Shown here: positions 38,959-47,902 of the stretch, in pieces | Position numbering within the stretch: the first letter of the stretch is position 1 | Layout: the number at the start of each line of letters is the position of its first letter | Assembly (NCBI RefSeq): GCF_003597125.1 | Contig: NZ_QYYA01000004.1 | Location: 124,001 to 188,000 of the forward strand | Direction of reading: 5' to 3' | From: Alcanivorax profundi | GTDB taxonomy: Bacteria; Pseudomonadota; Gammaproteobacteria; Pseudomonadales; Alcanivoracaceae | Length of the DNA stretch: 64,000 bases | Program-made: the position numbers and the translations under genes | The notes under the pieces: model-generated | Seen by the model: only the letters and a program-made list of their open reading frames with translations | What the model was told of the DNA's origin: nothing | The model's database searches: none

Positions 38959-40316
38959 CAGTGCGTCCCCTTTGTTTGTGTATGAGGGCCAGCGCCCAGT
39001 GTCAGTTGTTGCACCACCGCTTCCATGCCGGCCGTGCGCGAACCTTTCACCAACACGGTGCCGCCGTCTTGCAGCACCGGGGCACTCCAGTCCACCGCCT
39101 GTTGATGCTCATCGGCAATCAATGCCTGATCGCCAAATTCACTGGCCGCCGCTTGCGCGCCGCGCATGACGACCAGTCTGTCCAATCCTTTTTCACGGGC
39201 ATACGCCCCCAACTCTGCGACCAGAGTGTCGGCCTGCGGCCCCAGCTCGCCCATGGCACCCAGCACCAGCATCCGTGGCGCCGGTTGACTGGCCAGCCAG
39301 TCGATTGCCGCACGCACCGAACCGGGATTGGCGTTGTAGGTATCGTCAACCAACACGCCCTGCGCTACCGGGTGCAGGTTCATACGCCCTGGCACCGGTT
39401 TGAGCGTAGCCAGCCGCGGCAGCACTTCGGCCAGCTCAACACCCAGCGCACGAACCGCTGCACATGCCATCAGGGCATTGTTGACCTGGTGGGCCCCCGG
39501 CAGTGGCACAGTGACCGTTTCACCCAGCGGCTGCAGGACAAATTCAGCCCGGTCCTGATGCAGAACAATTTGTTCGGCATACAGGTCTGCCGCCCCACGG
39601 GTGCTAATGCGAATCACATTGAGCCCGGCCTTGATGGCTTCGCCCGCAAAAAACTCGGCGAAGGAATCATCGTTGTTGATGATGGCCCGACCACCCGGCA
39701 CACAGCCGCCAAAAATTTCCGCCTTGGCATTGGCAATGCCCTGCATGGAGCCAAATCCTTCCAGATGGGCACCGGTCACATTGGTCACCAGCACCACCTT
39801 CGGTTTGGTCAGTTGACTGGTCCAGGCGATTTCCCCCGGAGCATTGGCTCCCAGCTCAATCACTGCATAACGGTGCTCGGCCCGCAGCCGTAACAGGGTC
39901 AACGGCACACCAATGTCATTATTAAAGTTGCCCGCGGTGGCCAGAGTGTCGCTACCCAGCATGGCAGCGGCCATTTCCTTGACCGTGGTTTTCCCGGCAT
40001 TGCCGGTCACCGCCAGACGCTCGGCGGTAAATTGATCGGCATAACCGCTGGCAAGCCGACCCAGCCCCTGACGGGTATCAGCGACCTGCACCGCAGAAGC
40101 AAAGACCTCCTGCTCACGATCGACCAGCGCCGCACTGGCACCGTTTGCCTGCGCTTGCGTCAGGAAATCATGGGCATCAAAGCGATCGCCCTTGAGGGCA
40201 ACGAACAAGCTGCCCGGGGTCATGTTGCGAGTATCCGTGACGACCGCGGGCACGGTCAGGTCTTCACCCTGCAACCGGCCACCTGTCCACTGTGCTACCT
40301 GGGAAAGTCGCATCAC
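38958..40316 (-). CDS. murF: UDP-MurNAc-tripeptide D-alanyl-D-alanine ligase
   Basis: Last Mur ligase; adds the D-Ala-D-Ala made by DdlB. 452 residues with the P-loop [25 protein letters not shown] and [14 protein letters not shown]. Four-base overlap (ATGA) with murE. Confidence 0.97.
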   Translation of the reverse strand: MMRLSQVAQWTGGRLQGEDLTVPAVVTDTRNMTPGSLFVALKGDRFDAHDFLTQAQANGASAALVDREQEVFASAVQVADTRQGLGRLASGYADQFTAERLAVTGNAGKTTVKEMAAAMLGSDTLATAGNFNNDIGVPLTLLRLRAEHRYAVIELGANAPGEIAWTSQLTKPKVVLVTNVTGAHLEGFGSMQGIANAKAEIFGGCVPGGRAIINNDDSFAEFFAGEAIKAGLNVIRISTRGAADLYAEQIVLHQDRAEFVLQPLGETVTVPLPGAHQVNNALMACAAVRALGVELAEVLPRLATLKPVPGRMNLHPVAQGVLVDDTYNANPGSVRAAIDWLASQPAPRMLVLGAMGELGPQADTLVAELGAYAREKGLDRLVVMRGAQAAASEFGDQALIADEHQQAVDWSAPVLQDGGTVLVKGSRTAGMEAVVQQLTLGAGPHTQTKGTH

Positions 40317-41794
40317 TGCACACCCCCCGGTTTGCGGTAAGCGGCCAGCGCATCACGGGCCAGCAGGCGATCATCGGAAGGATGTCGCACGCCGTTAATT
40401 TCCTGATAATCCTCATGGCCCTTGCCGGCCACCAGAATCACGTCCTGTGCAGAGGCTGCTGACACCACTTGCGCAATGGCCGCTGCCCGGTGGGTATTCT
40501 CTTTCACGCTGTCGGGGGCACGCAGTCCTGCGCGCATCTGATCAATGATGGTTTGAGGGTCTTCACTGCGTGGATTGTCGCTGGTAAGCATCACCGCATC
40601 GGCCAGGCGCTCCGCCACCGACGCCATTTGCGGACGTTTGCCGCTATCCCGATCGCCACCGCAGCCCACAATGCAATGCAGCTTGCCATCGAAATGGGCG
40701 CGGCATGCCTGCAGGGCTTTTTCCAGGCCATCAGGAGTGTGTGCATAATCCACGATGACGGTCGGACCCTCATCGGCGGTCACAGGTTCCATACGTCCTG
40801 GCACCGGGGTAATTGCCGACAAGGCCCCGCCCAGTGCGGCAGCCTCGACACCCTGCCCATGCAGGATGCCCGCCACCGCCATCACATTGCTGAGATTGAA
40901 TGGGCCAAACAGCGGCAGCGCAATCGAGACACTTTCGCCTCCCACCATCAGAGTGGCCTGCATACCGCTGTCGTTATAGGTCACGTCGTCGCAACGCACG
41001 GTAGCGCCCTGCTGGGCACCGAAGGTCACGCAGCGAACGCCATCGGCCAGGCAACCCACCAGCGAGCCCGCAGCATGATCATCGCAATTGATCACTGCCA
41101 ACTTCACCCCGTCACGGGTGAACAGCACCGATTTGGCTGCCAGATAGGCTTCCATGTCGCCGTGGTAATCCAGATGGTCACGGCTGAGATTACTGAACAC
41201 CGCCGTCATGACCGGAGTGTTGCCAAGCCGCCCCTGGTCCAGAGCATGGGAAGAGACTTCCATGGCCACCGTATCAGCACCCGCGTCACGGGCGCTGGCC
41301 AGGGCGGCCTGCAGGGTCACAGGATCCGGGGTGGTGTGACCGGTCTGCTGCTCTTTTCCCTTGAGCCCAACGCCAAGCGTGCCAACCAGGGCGCAACGAT
41401 GGCCCAGTGCATTCAAGGCATCACGCAGAAACCAGGTGATACTGGTTTTGCCATTGGTGCCGGTCACCCCGGTAATTGACAGCCCTTTGGCCGGCTCACC
41501 GTACCAGCGCGCTGCCACATCGCCCACCTTGTCAGCCAGCCCTGGCACCTGCACACAGGGCACCTGCTGCTCGAATGACAACGTAAAGGTATCGCCTTGT
41601 GCCAGCACCGCAGCGGCACCGGCGCGAATCGCCTCGGCGATATAACGGCGACCATCGCTGGCCACACCCGGCACGGCAATGAAGGCATCACCGGAACCCA
41701 CCCGACGGCTGTCGAGTTGCAGCCCGGAAACGACAACGCCTGCCGCATCGGCAGGCAGAGTGTAGTCAGGAAGCAGCTGCTGCAGACTCATCAT
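40313..41794 (-). CDS. murE: UDP-MurNAc-dipeptide meso-diaminopimelate ligase
   Basis: Third Mur ligase. 493 residues with the P-loop [12 protein letters not shown], the carbamylated-Lys region and SDNPRSEDP; the DNPR motif indicates meso-diaminopimelate specificity, i.e. a Gram-negative-type peptidoglycan. Overlaps ftsI by four bases. Confidence 0.98.
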   Translation of the reverse strand: MMSLQQLLPDYTLPADAAGVVVSGLQLDSRRVGSGDAFIAVPGVASDGRRYIAEAIRAGAAAVLAQGDTFTLSFEQQVPCVQVPGLADKVGDVAARWYGEPAKGLSITGVTGTNGKTSITWFLRDALNALGHRCALVGTLGVGLKGKEQQTGHTTPDPVTLQAALASARDAGADTVAMEVSSHALDQGRLGNTPVMTAVFSNLSRDHLDYHGDMEAYLAAKSVLFTRDGVKLAVINCDDHAAGSLVGCLADGVRCVTFGAQQGATVRCDDVTYNDSGMQATLMVGGESVSIALPLFGPFNLSNVMAVAGILHGQGVEAAALGGALSAITPVPGRMEPVTADEGPTVIVDYAHTPDGLEKALQACRAHFDGKLHCIVGCGGDRDSGKRPQMASVAERLADAVMLTSDNPRSEDPQTIIDQMRAGLRAPDSVKENTHRAAAIAQVVSAASAQDVILVAGKGHEDYQEINGVRHPSDDRLLARDALAAYRKPGGVQ

Positions 41795-43512
41795 GAACGG
41801 TCCTCCGGATCAGGACCGCCAGCCAGCAGGCCTTCGGGCTTGTCTGGTGGAACATGCAGGGTACGCAGAACCCCACTCATGATGTTGGAGAAAGCAGGCG
41901 CCGCCACCAGCCCCCCGTAATAATCTTCACCGCGGGGGTCGTCGATCACTACCACCGTAACAATGCGCGGGTCCGTGGCGGGTGCCAGCCCGGCAAACAA
42001 GCCAATGTAATTATCGTCGGCATAACCGCCCGCGACGACCTTGTGCACAGTGCCGGTCTTGCCAGCCACCTGATATCCGGGCACCTGCGCACGACGCGCG
42101 GTCCCCACACGGCTTACCACGGTTTCCAGCATCTGCACCAGCTGACGGGCTGTGGTCTTGCCCAGCACCTGTTCGCCCTGGGGAATGCCGTCAACCTTCT
42201 TCAGGGTCAGCGGCACTTTCACCCCATCATTTGCCAACACGGCATAAGCCTGGGCCAACTGAACTGCTGACACGCTCAGGCCATAGCCGTAGGACAGCGC
42301 CGCGCGCTCCACATCCCGCCACTGACTGCGCAGCGGCAACAAGCCGTCACTTTCTCCGGGAAAGGAGATCCCGGTCGCGCGCCCAAAACCGAAGCGCTCC
42401 AGATAATCCGGCAAGGCTTGCTGGTCCATGGCCAACGCCAGCTTGCTGGTACCCACATTGGAGCTCTTGGTCAGCACGGTAGTGATATCGATGACCCCGT
42501 AATCCCGATGATCACGAATCGTCTTGGACCCCACGCGCAGGGTACCCGGATGGGTGTTGATCGTAGTGGAAGGCGTCACCATGCCCATTTCCAGGGCGGC
42601 GGCTACCGTAAACGGCTTCATGGTTGAACCCGGCTCGAACAAGTCGGTTACCGCCCGATTACGTAGTGCTGCCGTATCCAGGTTGCCACGGTTGTTGGGG
42701 TTGTAGGCTGGCTGGTTGACCATGGCGAGCACTTCACCGGTGCGCACATCCACCACCACCGCACTGCCGCCACGGGCCTTGTGTTTTTGCACGGCGCCCA
42801 GCAATTCGCGATAGGCCAGGTACTGCAGGCGCAAATCGATACTCAGGGTGATATCTTCACCGGGCTCTGCCGGCTCCAGCACCTCGATATCCTGGATGAC
42901 ACGCCCCAGCAGGTCGCGGACCACCTTCTTGCGGCCACTGTGACCGGACAGGTGGTCATCCATGGCCAACTCCGTCCCTTCCTGGCCTTCGTCATCGATG
43001 TTGGTGAACCCCACCACATGACTGCTGACTTCACCGGCAGGATAGTAACGGCGATATTCCGTCAGCGAGTGGATCCCGGGGATATTCAGGTCCAGTACCT
43101 GTTTGGCTGCTTCAGGTGCCAAGCCGCGTTCCAGATAAACGAACTCGCGGCTCTCGTGCCGGCGCACTTTGCGGGCGAAGTCCTTCTGGGTGACCACACT
43201 GTTACCTGCAAGGCGCGACCACTGCTCCGGGTTCTCCAGCGCCTCCCGGGGGTTGGCCCACAGGGTCACCACCGGAGTACTCACGGCCAACGGGCGCCCG
43301 GCGCGATCACGGATCACACCACGGTGCGCCGCCAACGGCTCAACCCGCAGGTTGCGGATGTCACCCTGATGCGCCAGGAAATCATGCTGAACAACTTGCA
43401 GGTCGACGGCCCGGGCCAGCAAAAGACAGGCACAGACCATCCAGAACCCCAGCACAAAGCGCCAGCGCATCCGGTGGTTAGGTTGCCGTGTCTTGCGGGC
43501 CTGTTTTTTCAT
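41791..43512 (-). CDS. ftsI: Septal transpeptidase, penicillin-binding protein 3
   Basis: Class B PBP that cross-links septal peptidoglycan with FtsW. 573 residues: short cytoplasmic basic tail, one membrane helix (about 20-40), PBP dimerisation domain, then the transpeptidase with SxxK (EPGSTMKPF), SxN (KSSNVGTS) and KTG (AGKTGTVHK). Four-base overlaps with both neighbours indicate translational coupling. Confidence 0.98.
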   Translation of the reverse strand: MKKQARKTRQPNHRMRWRFVLGFWMVCACLLLARAVDLQVVQHDFLAHQGDIRNLRVEPLAAHRGVIRDRAGRPLAVSTPVVTLWANPREALENPEQWSRLAGNSVVTQKDFARKVRRHESREFVYLERGLAPEAAKQVLDLNIPGIHSLTEYRRYYPAGEVSSHVVGFTNIDDEGQEGTELAMDDHLSGHSGRKKVVRDLLGRVIQDIEVLEPAEPGEDITLSIDLRLQYLAYRELLGAVQKHKARGGSAVVVDVRTGEVLAMVNQPAYNPNNRGNLDTAALRNRAVTDLFEPGSTMKPFTVAAALEMGMVTPSTTINTHPGTLRVGSKTIRDHRDYGVIDITTVLTKSSNVGTSKLALAMDQQALPDYLERFGFGRATGISFPGESDGLLPLRSQWRDVERAALSYGYGLSVSAVQLAQAYAVLANDGVKVPLTLKKVDGIPQGEQVLGKTTARQLVQMLETVVSRVGTARRAQVPGYQVAGKTGTVHKVVAGGYADDNYIGLFAGLAPATDPRIVTVVVIDDPRGEDYYGGLVAAPAFSNIMSGVLRTLHVPPDKPEGLLAGGPDPEDRS

Positions 43513-43775
43513 GGCCGTATCAACACTCTCTCATCGGTCTTCGGTAACTTCATGCCCAGCTCTTCTCTGGCCAGGCGCTCAACCCGGGCATAGCTGCCCC
43601 AGGTGCTGTGCTCCAACAACAACTGACTCCACTGACTCTCAAGACGGGTCTGCTGTTGCTGCAATTTCTGGCTTTCGTCGGTCAGACGGCGCGCTTCGTG
43701 GACGCTGTAGCTCACCGCCAACGCGGATACCGCCACCGCCACAACCAGAAAGCGAATAACCCAGGGGGCTGTCAC
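43509..43775 (-). CDS. ftsL: Cell division protein FtsL
   Basis: 88-residue bitopic protein: membrane helix at about 7-25 and a periplasmic Gln/Leu-rich coiled coil (about 35-60) that pairs with FtsB. C-terminal VERLAREELGMKLP is the family hallmark. Located between rsmH and ftsI with overlaps on both sides, the standard position. Confidence 0.93.
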   Translation of the reverse strand: MTAPWVIRFLVVAVAVSALAVSYSVHEARRLTDESQKLQQQQTRLESQWSQLLLEHSTWGSYARVERLAREELGMKLPKTDERVLIRP

Positions 43776-44710
43776 GCCACCTTCTCCGCCACCCGCAATA
43801 CCGCACTACGCGAGCGAACATTCACTTTCAGCTCGCCCTTGCTGGCGCGCATGGCCTTGCCTACTGGCTCCAACCGCTGGGGCATTTCCTCACCCAACGG
43901 CAAACCGCCGCGCCCCCTGGGGGCCCGACCGGAATGATCGCGAATAAACAATTTCACGATCCTGTCTTCCAGAGAATGGAAGCTAATAATGGCGAGACGC
44001 CCGCCGATGGCGAGCGTCTCGAGGGACTGTTCGAGCACTTTGTTCAGCGCATCCAGTTCCCCGTTTATATGTATCCTTAATGCCTGAAAGCTGCGTGTCG
44101 CCGGATGCTTGCCGGGCTCGCCGCGCCCCAGCACCGACTCAATCAACTCCGCCAGCTGCAAGGTGCGAGTGATAGGCTGCTCGCCGCGCACCTCACAAAT
44201 ACGTCGTGCGATGCGCCGCGATTTGCGCTCTTCACCGTAGCGATACAACACATCGGCAATCGCCTTTTCTTCTGCCCGTGCCAGCCATTGCGCGACACTT
44301 TCACCACTGGTGGGATCCATGCGCATATCCAGAGGACCATCGCGCAGGAAACTGAACCCCCGGGCGGCATCATCCAGCTGCGGCGACGACACACCCAGGT
44401 CCAACAACAGACCATCAATCGGACGGCCCAACGCTGCCACCGCCTGCGGCAAACAGTCGAAGCGATTGGCGACAATCTGGAAACGGCTGTCTTCAGCCGC
44501 CAGCGCGTCACCGACCGCAATGGCCTGGGGATCACGATCGATACCCACCAGCCGCCCCTTCGGGCCCAGCTTGGCCAGCAGCGCGCGGCTGTGCCCACCT
44601 CGTCCGAAGGTGCCGTCTACATAAGCTCCATCGCTGCGGCTGAACCACATTTCCAGCACCTCTTCCAGCATCACCGGCTGGTGTTCGTACTGCGTCCCTG
44701 TGTCGGTCAT
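43772..44710 (-). CDS. rsmH: 16S rRNA (cytosine1402-N4)-methyltransferase
   Basis: SAM-dependent methylation of C1402 in the decoding centre. 312 residues with the N-terminal HQPVMLEEVLE motif, DGTFGRGGHSRALL SAM loop, LLLDLGVSSPQLD and the C-terminal ISFHSLEDRIVK. Its partner RsmI, for the 2'-O-methyl of the same base, is also in this window. Shares one base with mraZ. Confidence 0.98.
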   Translation of the reverse strand: MTDTGTQYEHQPVMLEEVLEMWFSRSDGAYVDGTFGRGGHSRALLAKLGPKGRLVGIDRDPQAIAVGDALAAEDSRFQIVANRFDCLPQAVAALGRPIDGLLLDLGVSSPQLDDAARGFSFLRDGPLDMRMDPTSGESVAQWLARAEEKAIADVLYRYGEERKSRRIARRICEVRGEQPITRTLQLAELIESVLGRGEPGKHPATRSFQALRIHINGELDALNKVLEQSLETLAIGGRLAIISFHSLEDRIVKLFIRDHSGRAPRGRGGLPLGEEMPQRLEPVGKAMRASKGELKVNVRSRSAVLRVAEKVA

Positions 44711-45150
44711 CAGAAGGACAGCTCCTGCACACTTTCCGGAAGGGCTTCCGGATCCAGCGTGCTGTCCTCTTCCAACCAGCTTTCCGCTTTCCAGATCTCA
44801 AAACGATGCATTTGGCCAATCAGCATGGCCTGCTTTTCCAGGCCGATGGCGGTGCGCAACTCCGGCGGCACCAGCAGGCGGCCATTGCTGTCCATATCAA
44901 TTTCCACCGCCTGCCCCAGGAAACGTCGCTTGAGCTGGCGCACCTGCGGACTGGAGTCACGCTGGGCTGACAGCTTGCGAGCGGTTTCCATGAATTCGTC
45001 TCGTGGGTAGAGCGCCAGACATTCGTCATAGGGATGACGAGTAAGCACAAGCTGGCCGCCGCAGGCTTCGTTCAACGAAGCACGATAGCGGGTCGGCATG
45101 GTAAGCCGCCCCTTGGCATCCAGATTGAGTGATGTGCTCCCAGTAAACAC
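44710..45150 (-). CDS. mraZ: Transcriptional regulator MraZ
   Basis: DNA-binding protein with two AbrB-like MraZ (SpoVT) domains, in which DAKGRLTMPTRYR and DSNGRLLVPPELR are the two repeats. 146 residues. MraZ controls the dcw operon through repeated TGGG boxes; matching boxes lie 88-112 bp upstream. The GTG start at 45150 follows GAGGA. Confidence 0.97.
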   Translation of the reverse strand: MFTGSTSLNLDAKGRLTMPTRYRASLNEACGGQLVLTRHPYDECLALYPRDEFMETARKLSAQRDSSPQVRQLKRRFLGQAVEIDMDSNGRLLVPPELRTAIGLEKQAMLIGQMHRFEIWKAESWLEEDSTLDPEALPESVQELSF

Positions 45151-45237
45151 TGGCTGTCCTCGGTCTCTTGGTTATGCGGTTCCTTCCCGGGCATCGGCGC
45201 TTTCGCCCCACTTCATGACACCCGCCAATCGAAATTT

Positions 45238-45262
45238 CCCACTTTTTCCCACTTTTCACCAC
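45238..45262 (-). promoter_or_regulatory. MraZ operator: three GTGG boxes at 10-bp period
   Basis: On the minus strand GTGGT, GTGGG, GTGGG start every 10 bp (45262, 45252, 45242), separated by 5-bp A-rich spacers. This matches the MraZ box pattern known from E. coli. It lies just downstream of a predicted promoter, fitting autorepression of the dcw operon. Confidence 0.85.
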
Positions 45263-45270
45263 ATTGCGAC

Positions 45271-45300
45271 ACTCTAGGGCTTCTGCAAACCCCAAGTCAA
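45271..45300 (-). promoter_or_regulatory. Putative sigma-70 promoter of the dcw operon
   Basis: Minus strand TTGACT, 18-bp spacer, TAGAGT. Start point would be about 5-10 bp before the MraZ boxes. Confidence 0.55.
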
Positions 45301-45547
45301 GCGAGAGACAGACGGCAAACGTAAAAGAATTTCCAGACAAATCAGCCTGTTAGACGAACAAGTCAGCCTTCAATGGCGAAATGGGAAGTGACGAATGGAA
45401 GGAGTTTCGAGACGAATCAGAGCGCTGGGGCGCGCAAGTGAGAAAGCACTTTAAGTGTTAGACAAATTAGTTATCACTAACAACGATTTAAATTCCATAA
45501 AAGACTAAAGGACCGCCAAGGTAGAGCCCGGCAGGACTCTCGCCCAC
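45301..45547. other. Intergenic region upstream of the dcw promoter
   Basis: No gene seen. AT-rich towards 45440-45510. Imperfect copies of AGACRAATYAG occur at 45334, 45411 and 45460, and TTAGT-TATC-ACTAA (45468-45481) forms a small dyad. A regulatory role is possible but unsupported. Confidence 0.4.
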
Positions 45548-46354
45548 TCAAACCACCCTCAAATCAAGAGCACTCTCTGCCGGCAAGCGATAGTCATCTT
45601 CCGCCAGCAGATCCACTCCGCAATCCAGCTCTGCCAGCCAATCCAGAAATCGACCAACCTGCGCACCCGCAAAATAGCCCCCATGCTGCGGCACAATCTT
45701 GGCAGGCCCGAGCTTTCGCACCATGGAAACCCACAGCCGGCAGGCACGATTGCTTGCCATGTAGCGACGATGGAAGCCAGCCATACTGTGGATGTGATCC
45801 GAAAAATCGGTTACCTCACCTTCTTCTCCCCCCAGAGAGGCTCCGATATCGCCGGAAAACAGAATTCGACTGATCGGGTCATAAAAGCTGAAATTACCCA
45901 CTGAATGAAGAAAATGCGCGGGCAGCACCCATAGCTCGCTGTCGCCGAACGGCAGCACCTTGCCTCTGTCTGCAATCCCGAGGATTCGCGACTGCAGCGC
46001 TTCGCCCATTTGACCGGTGACATAACTGGACGCCAGATGAGGCAAAAATCGCGACCACAGCCGGCTCACCACCACCTGACACCGGGTATGCATCAACCAG
46101 CGGGGAAGCGAGGCGATAATATCCGGGTCCTGATGGGAGGCGAGAATATACTCCAACCCCTCGAGCTTGATCAGTCGGCTCAAGGCGATATTCAACGGGG
46201 TGTAAGTCAGATCCCCCCCGGGATCAATAAGCGCAGCACGCTCGTGGCGGCGAATACAAAACTGATTGGCCTGGACCCCCTCCCCCACCACGAGATCGGC
46301 AAATCGCAGCACCTCGTGCTCCCCCTCTTTAAACAGGATATCTACCTGAGCCAT
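45548..46354 (-). CDS. Metallo-beta-lactamase-fold protein with HxDPD motif (flavodiiron-like)
   Basis: 268 residues. The MBL metal motif is SHQDPDIIAS near residue 95, i.e. HxDPD rather than HxHxDH, as in oxygen-binding diiron proteins of the flavodiiron/ODP group. Further metal-ligand candidates are the His in PAHFLHSVGN, the Asp in FSGDIG and the His in VPQHGG. There is no flavodoxin domain, so it cannot alone act as an O2/NO reductase. The ATG at 46354 has GGAGGAG upstream. It lies between rnpB and the dcw operon; substrate or partner unknown. Confidence 0.82.
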   Translation of the reverse strand: MAQVDILFKEGEHEVLRFADLVVGEGVQANQFCIRRHERAALIDPGGDLTYTPLNIALSRLIKLEGLEYILASHQDPDIIASLPRWLMHTRCQVVVSRLWSRFLPHLASSYVTGQMGEALQSRILGIADRGKVLPFGDSELWVLPAHFLHSVGNFSFYDPISRILFSGDIGASLGGEEGEVTDFSDHIHSMAGFHRRYMASNRACRLWVSMVRKLGPAKIVPQHGGYFAGAQVGRFLDWLAELDCGVDLLAEDDYRLPAESALDLRVV

Positions 46355-46449
46355 GCGCCGCTCCTCCGGTCTTTTCGCAAAGAGAGGCACCATAGCAAGG
46401 CGCCAACAAAGCGCCCTGACCCAGGTCAAACAGGCGAGAGTCCATAGCA

Positions 46450-46483
46450 AAGAGCCCGATACGCTTTCACGTATCGGGCTCTT
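46450..46483 (-). terminator. Terminator of rnpB
   Basis: Perfect 14-bp stem AAGAGCCCGATACG / CGTATCGGGCTCTT around a 6-nt loop, just beyond the 3' end of the RNase P RNA. A TTTTTT lies before the stem rather than after it on the minus strand, but the stem ends in CTCTTTG. Confidence 0.75.
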
Positions 46484-46493
46484 CAAAAAAGGT

Positions 46494-46866
46494 GGATCGG
46501 TCGATAAGCCGGGTTCTGTCGTGGACAGTCATTCATCTGGGGCTGGCGTCGCCACCAGCCTCTAGCAACCTACCCGGATCCAGCGCGGGCCACGCCATAG
46601 GATCCCTATTTGGTCTTGCTCCGGGTGGGGTTTACCCTGCCACCACTGTTACCAGCGGCGCGGTGCGCTCTTACCGCACCTTTTCACCCTTACCTGATCA
46701 CCCAAGGTGGAACAGGCGGTATCTTCTCTGTGGCACTAGCCGTAGCCACACCGTCACCAGTGTGGCCCCCAGGCGTTACCTGGCACCCTGCCCTTCGGAG
46801 CCCGGACTTTCCTCCAGCATCCCCTTCCTAGAAAGGCGCTGCCAGCGACTGTCTGACCGATCCGCA
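46494..46866 (-). ncRNA. rnpB: RNase P RNA, bacterial class A
   Basis: Catalytic RNA that trims tRNA 5' ends. On the minus strand the conserved elements GGAGGAAAGTCCGGGCTC (near 46815-46798), ACAGNRA-type core and the 3' CCCGGCTTATCGACC (near 46497-46512) are visible. The P1 helix pairs GGATCGG (minus, 46863-46857) with CCGATCC at 46500-46494, defining the ends. About 373 nt, typical of class A. A strong hairpin follows. Confidence 0.93.
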
Positions 46867-46884
46867 AGCGAGTTTAGATGAAGC

Positions 46885-46912
46885 AGTTGACAGTTGACAG
46901 AGGAGAGTTGAC
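46885..46912. repeat. Heptamer array AGTTGAC (with one divergent unit) next to rnpB
   Basis: AGTTGAC, AGTTGAC, AGAGGAG, AGTTGAC in 7-bp register. The unit is the reverse complement of GTCAACT, seen upstream of yacG. Confidence 0.8.
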
Positions 46913-46973
46913 AGCGGGAAGAAAAAACATGACCCGACCCCATAAGTCGTTTTTGTTTTTGGAGGTTTTAGCT

Positions 46974-46994
46974 GTCAATTATCAACTATCAACT
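46974..46994. repeat. Heptamer array ATCAACT overlapping the rsmI stop
   Basis: GTCAATT, ATCAACT, ATCAACT. The TGA of rsmI (46984-46982) and its preceding codons are inside the array. Two T5 runs separated by one base (46950-46960) precede it. Confidence 0.85.
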
Positions 46995-47812
46995 GATTGC
47001 AGCAGCGCATACACCGCCTGCCGTTTGAGCCCCGTGTGGGCCGCGAGGATCTTGGCGGCGCGGGAGGCCGGGAGTTCGGCAAGCAGCAGCTTGGCCAGCG
47101 CCTGGTCCCTGTCACTCCAGCCCGCCGTATCCGCTGCGGGAGAGAGCACCAGCACCAGCTCTCCGCGTTGCTGGTTGCTGTCCTGGCTGACCCATTCGCA
47201 AAGTTCGCAAACCGGTCCTCGACGAATCGTCTCGAATTGTTTGGTGAGCTCGCGGCACAGGGTAATTTCACGGTCAGGTTCCACAACGCCAGACAGGGCT
47301 TGCAAAAAACTCAATACACGGTGGGGCGCCTCATAGATGATGCTGGTCACCGTGGCGGCCGCCAACCGCTCGATCGCCTGCTGCCGCGGAGCCCCCTTGG
47401 AAGGCACAAAGCCTTCAAACACAAAGCGATCTGACGGCTGCCCTGCCGCCGCCAACGCTGCCAACAGCGCAGACGCCCCCGGCACCGGCACCACTGCAAT
47501 ACCCGCGTCCTGGCAAGCACGCACCAGCCGGTAGCCGGGATCACTGACCAGCGGCGTTCCCGCATCACTGATCAACGCACCTTTTTCACCATTTTGCATT
47601 CGCTCAACAAGCTCGGCACTGCGCTGACCCTCATTGTGGTCATGACAGCTGATCAGGCGGTTTCGGATACCCAACTGTTCCAGCAAACGCTGGCTATGCC
47701 GCGTATCCTCTGCCGCTACCCAATCCACACTTTCCAGCACAGAAATGGCGCGGCGGCTAATATCGTCAAGATGACCGATGGGTGTACTCACCACATAAAG
47801 GACAGAGTTCAT
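46982..47812 (-). CDS. rsmI: 16S rRNA (cytidine1402-2'-O)-methyltransferase
   Basis: Tetrapyrrole-methylase-fold SAM enzyme that adds the 2'-O-methyl to C1402, the base also modified by RsmH. 276 residues with STPIGHLDDIS, AAEDTRHS, SDAGTPLVSDPG and VVPVPGASA motifs. It is divergent from lpoA, the conserved arrangement. The last codons and stop are formed by a heptamer repeat. Confidence 0.97.
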   Translation of the reverse strand: MNSVLYVVSTPIGHLDDISRRAISVLESVDWVAAEDTRHSQRLLEQLGIRNRLISCHDHNEGQRSAELVERMQNGEKGALISDAGTPLVSDPGYRLVRACQDAGIAVVPVPGASALLAALAAAGQPSDRFVFEGFVPSKGAPRQQAIERLAAATVTSIIYEAPHRVLSFLQALSGVVEPDREITLCRELTKQFETIRRGPVCELCEWVSQDSNQQRGELVLVLSPAADTAGWSDRDQALAKLLLAELPASRAAKILAAHTGLKRQAVYALLQSVDS

Positions 47813-47902
47813 AATTGTCGCGCTTCCTGGAGCTGGGTCGCTGGTGACCCCGGTACGAAGCGCCTACAATAGCCGCTCCATTCTGGTAATACGACTCTCA
47901 AT

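Noticed and set aside
45334-45470. AGACRAATYAG imperfect repeats upstream of the dcw promoter
   Set aside because: Irregular spacing (77 and 49 bp) and weak conservation; could be chance in an AT-rich stretch.
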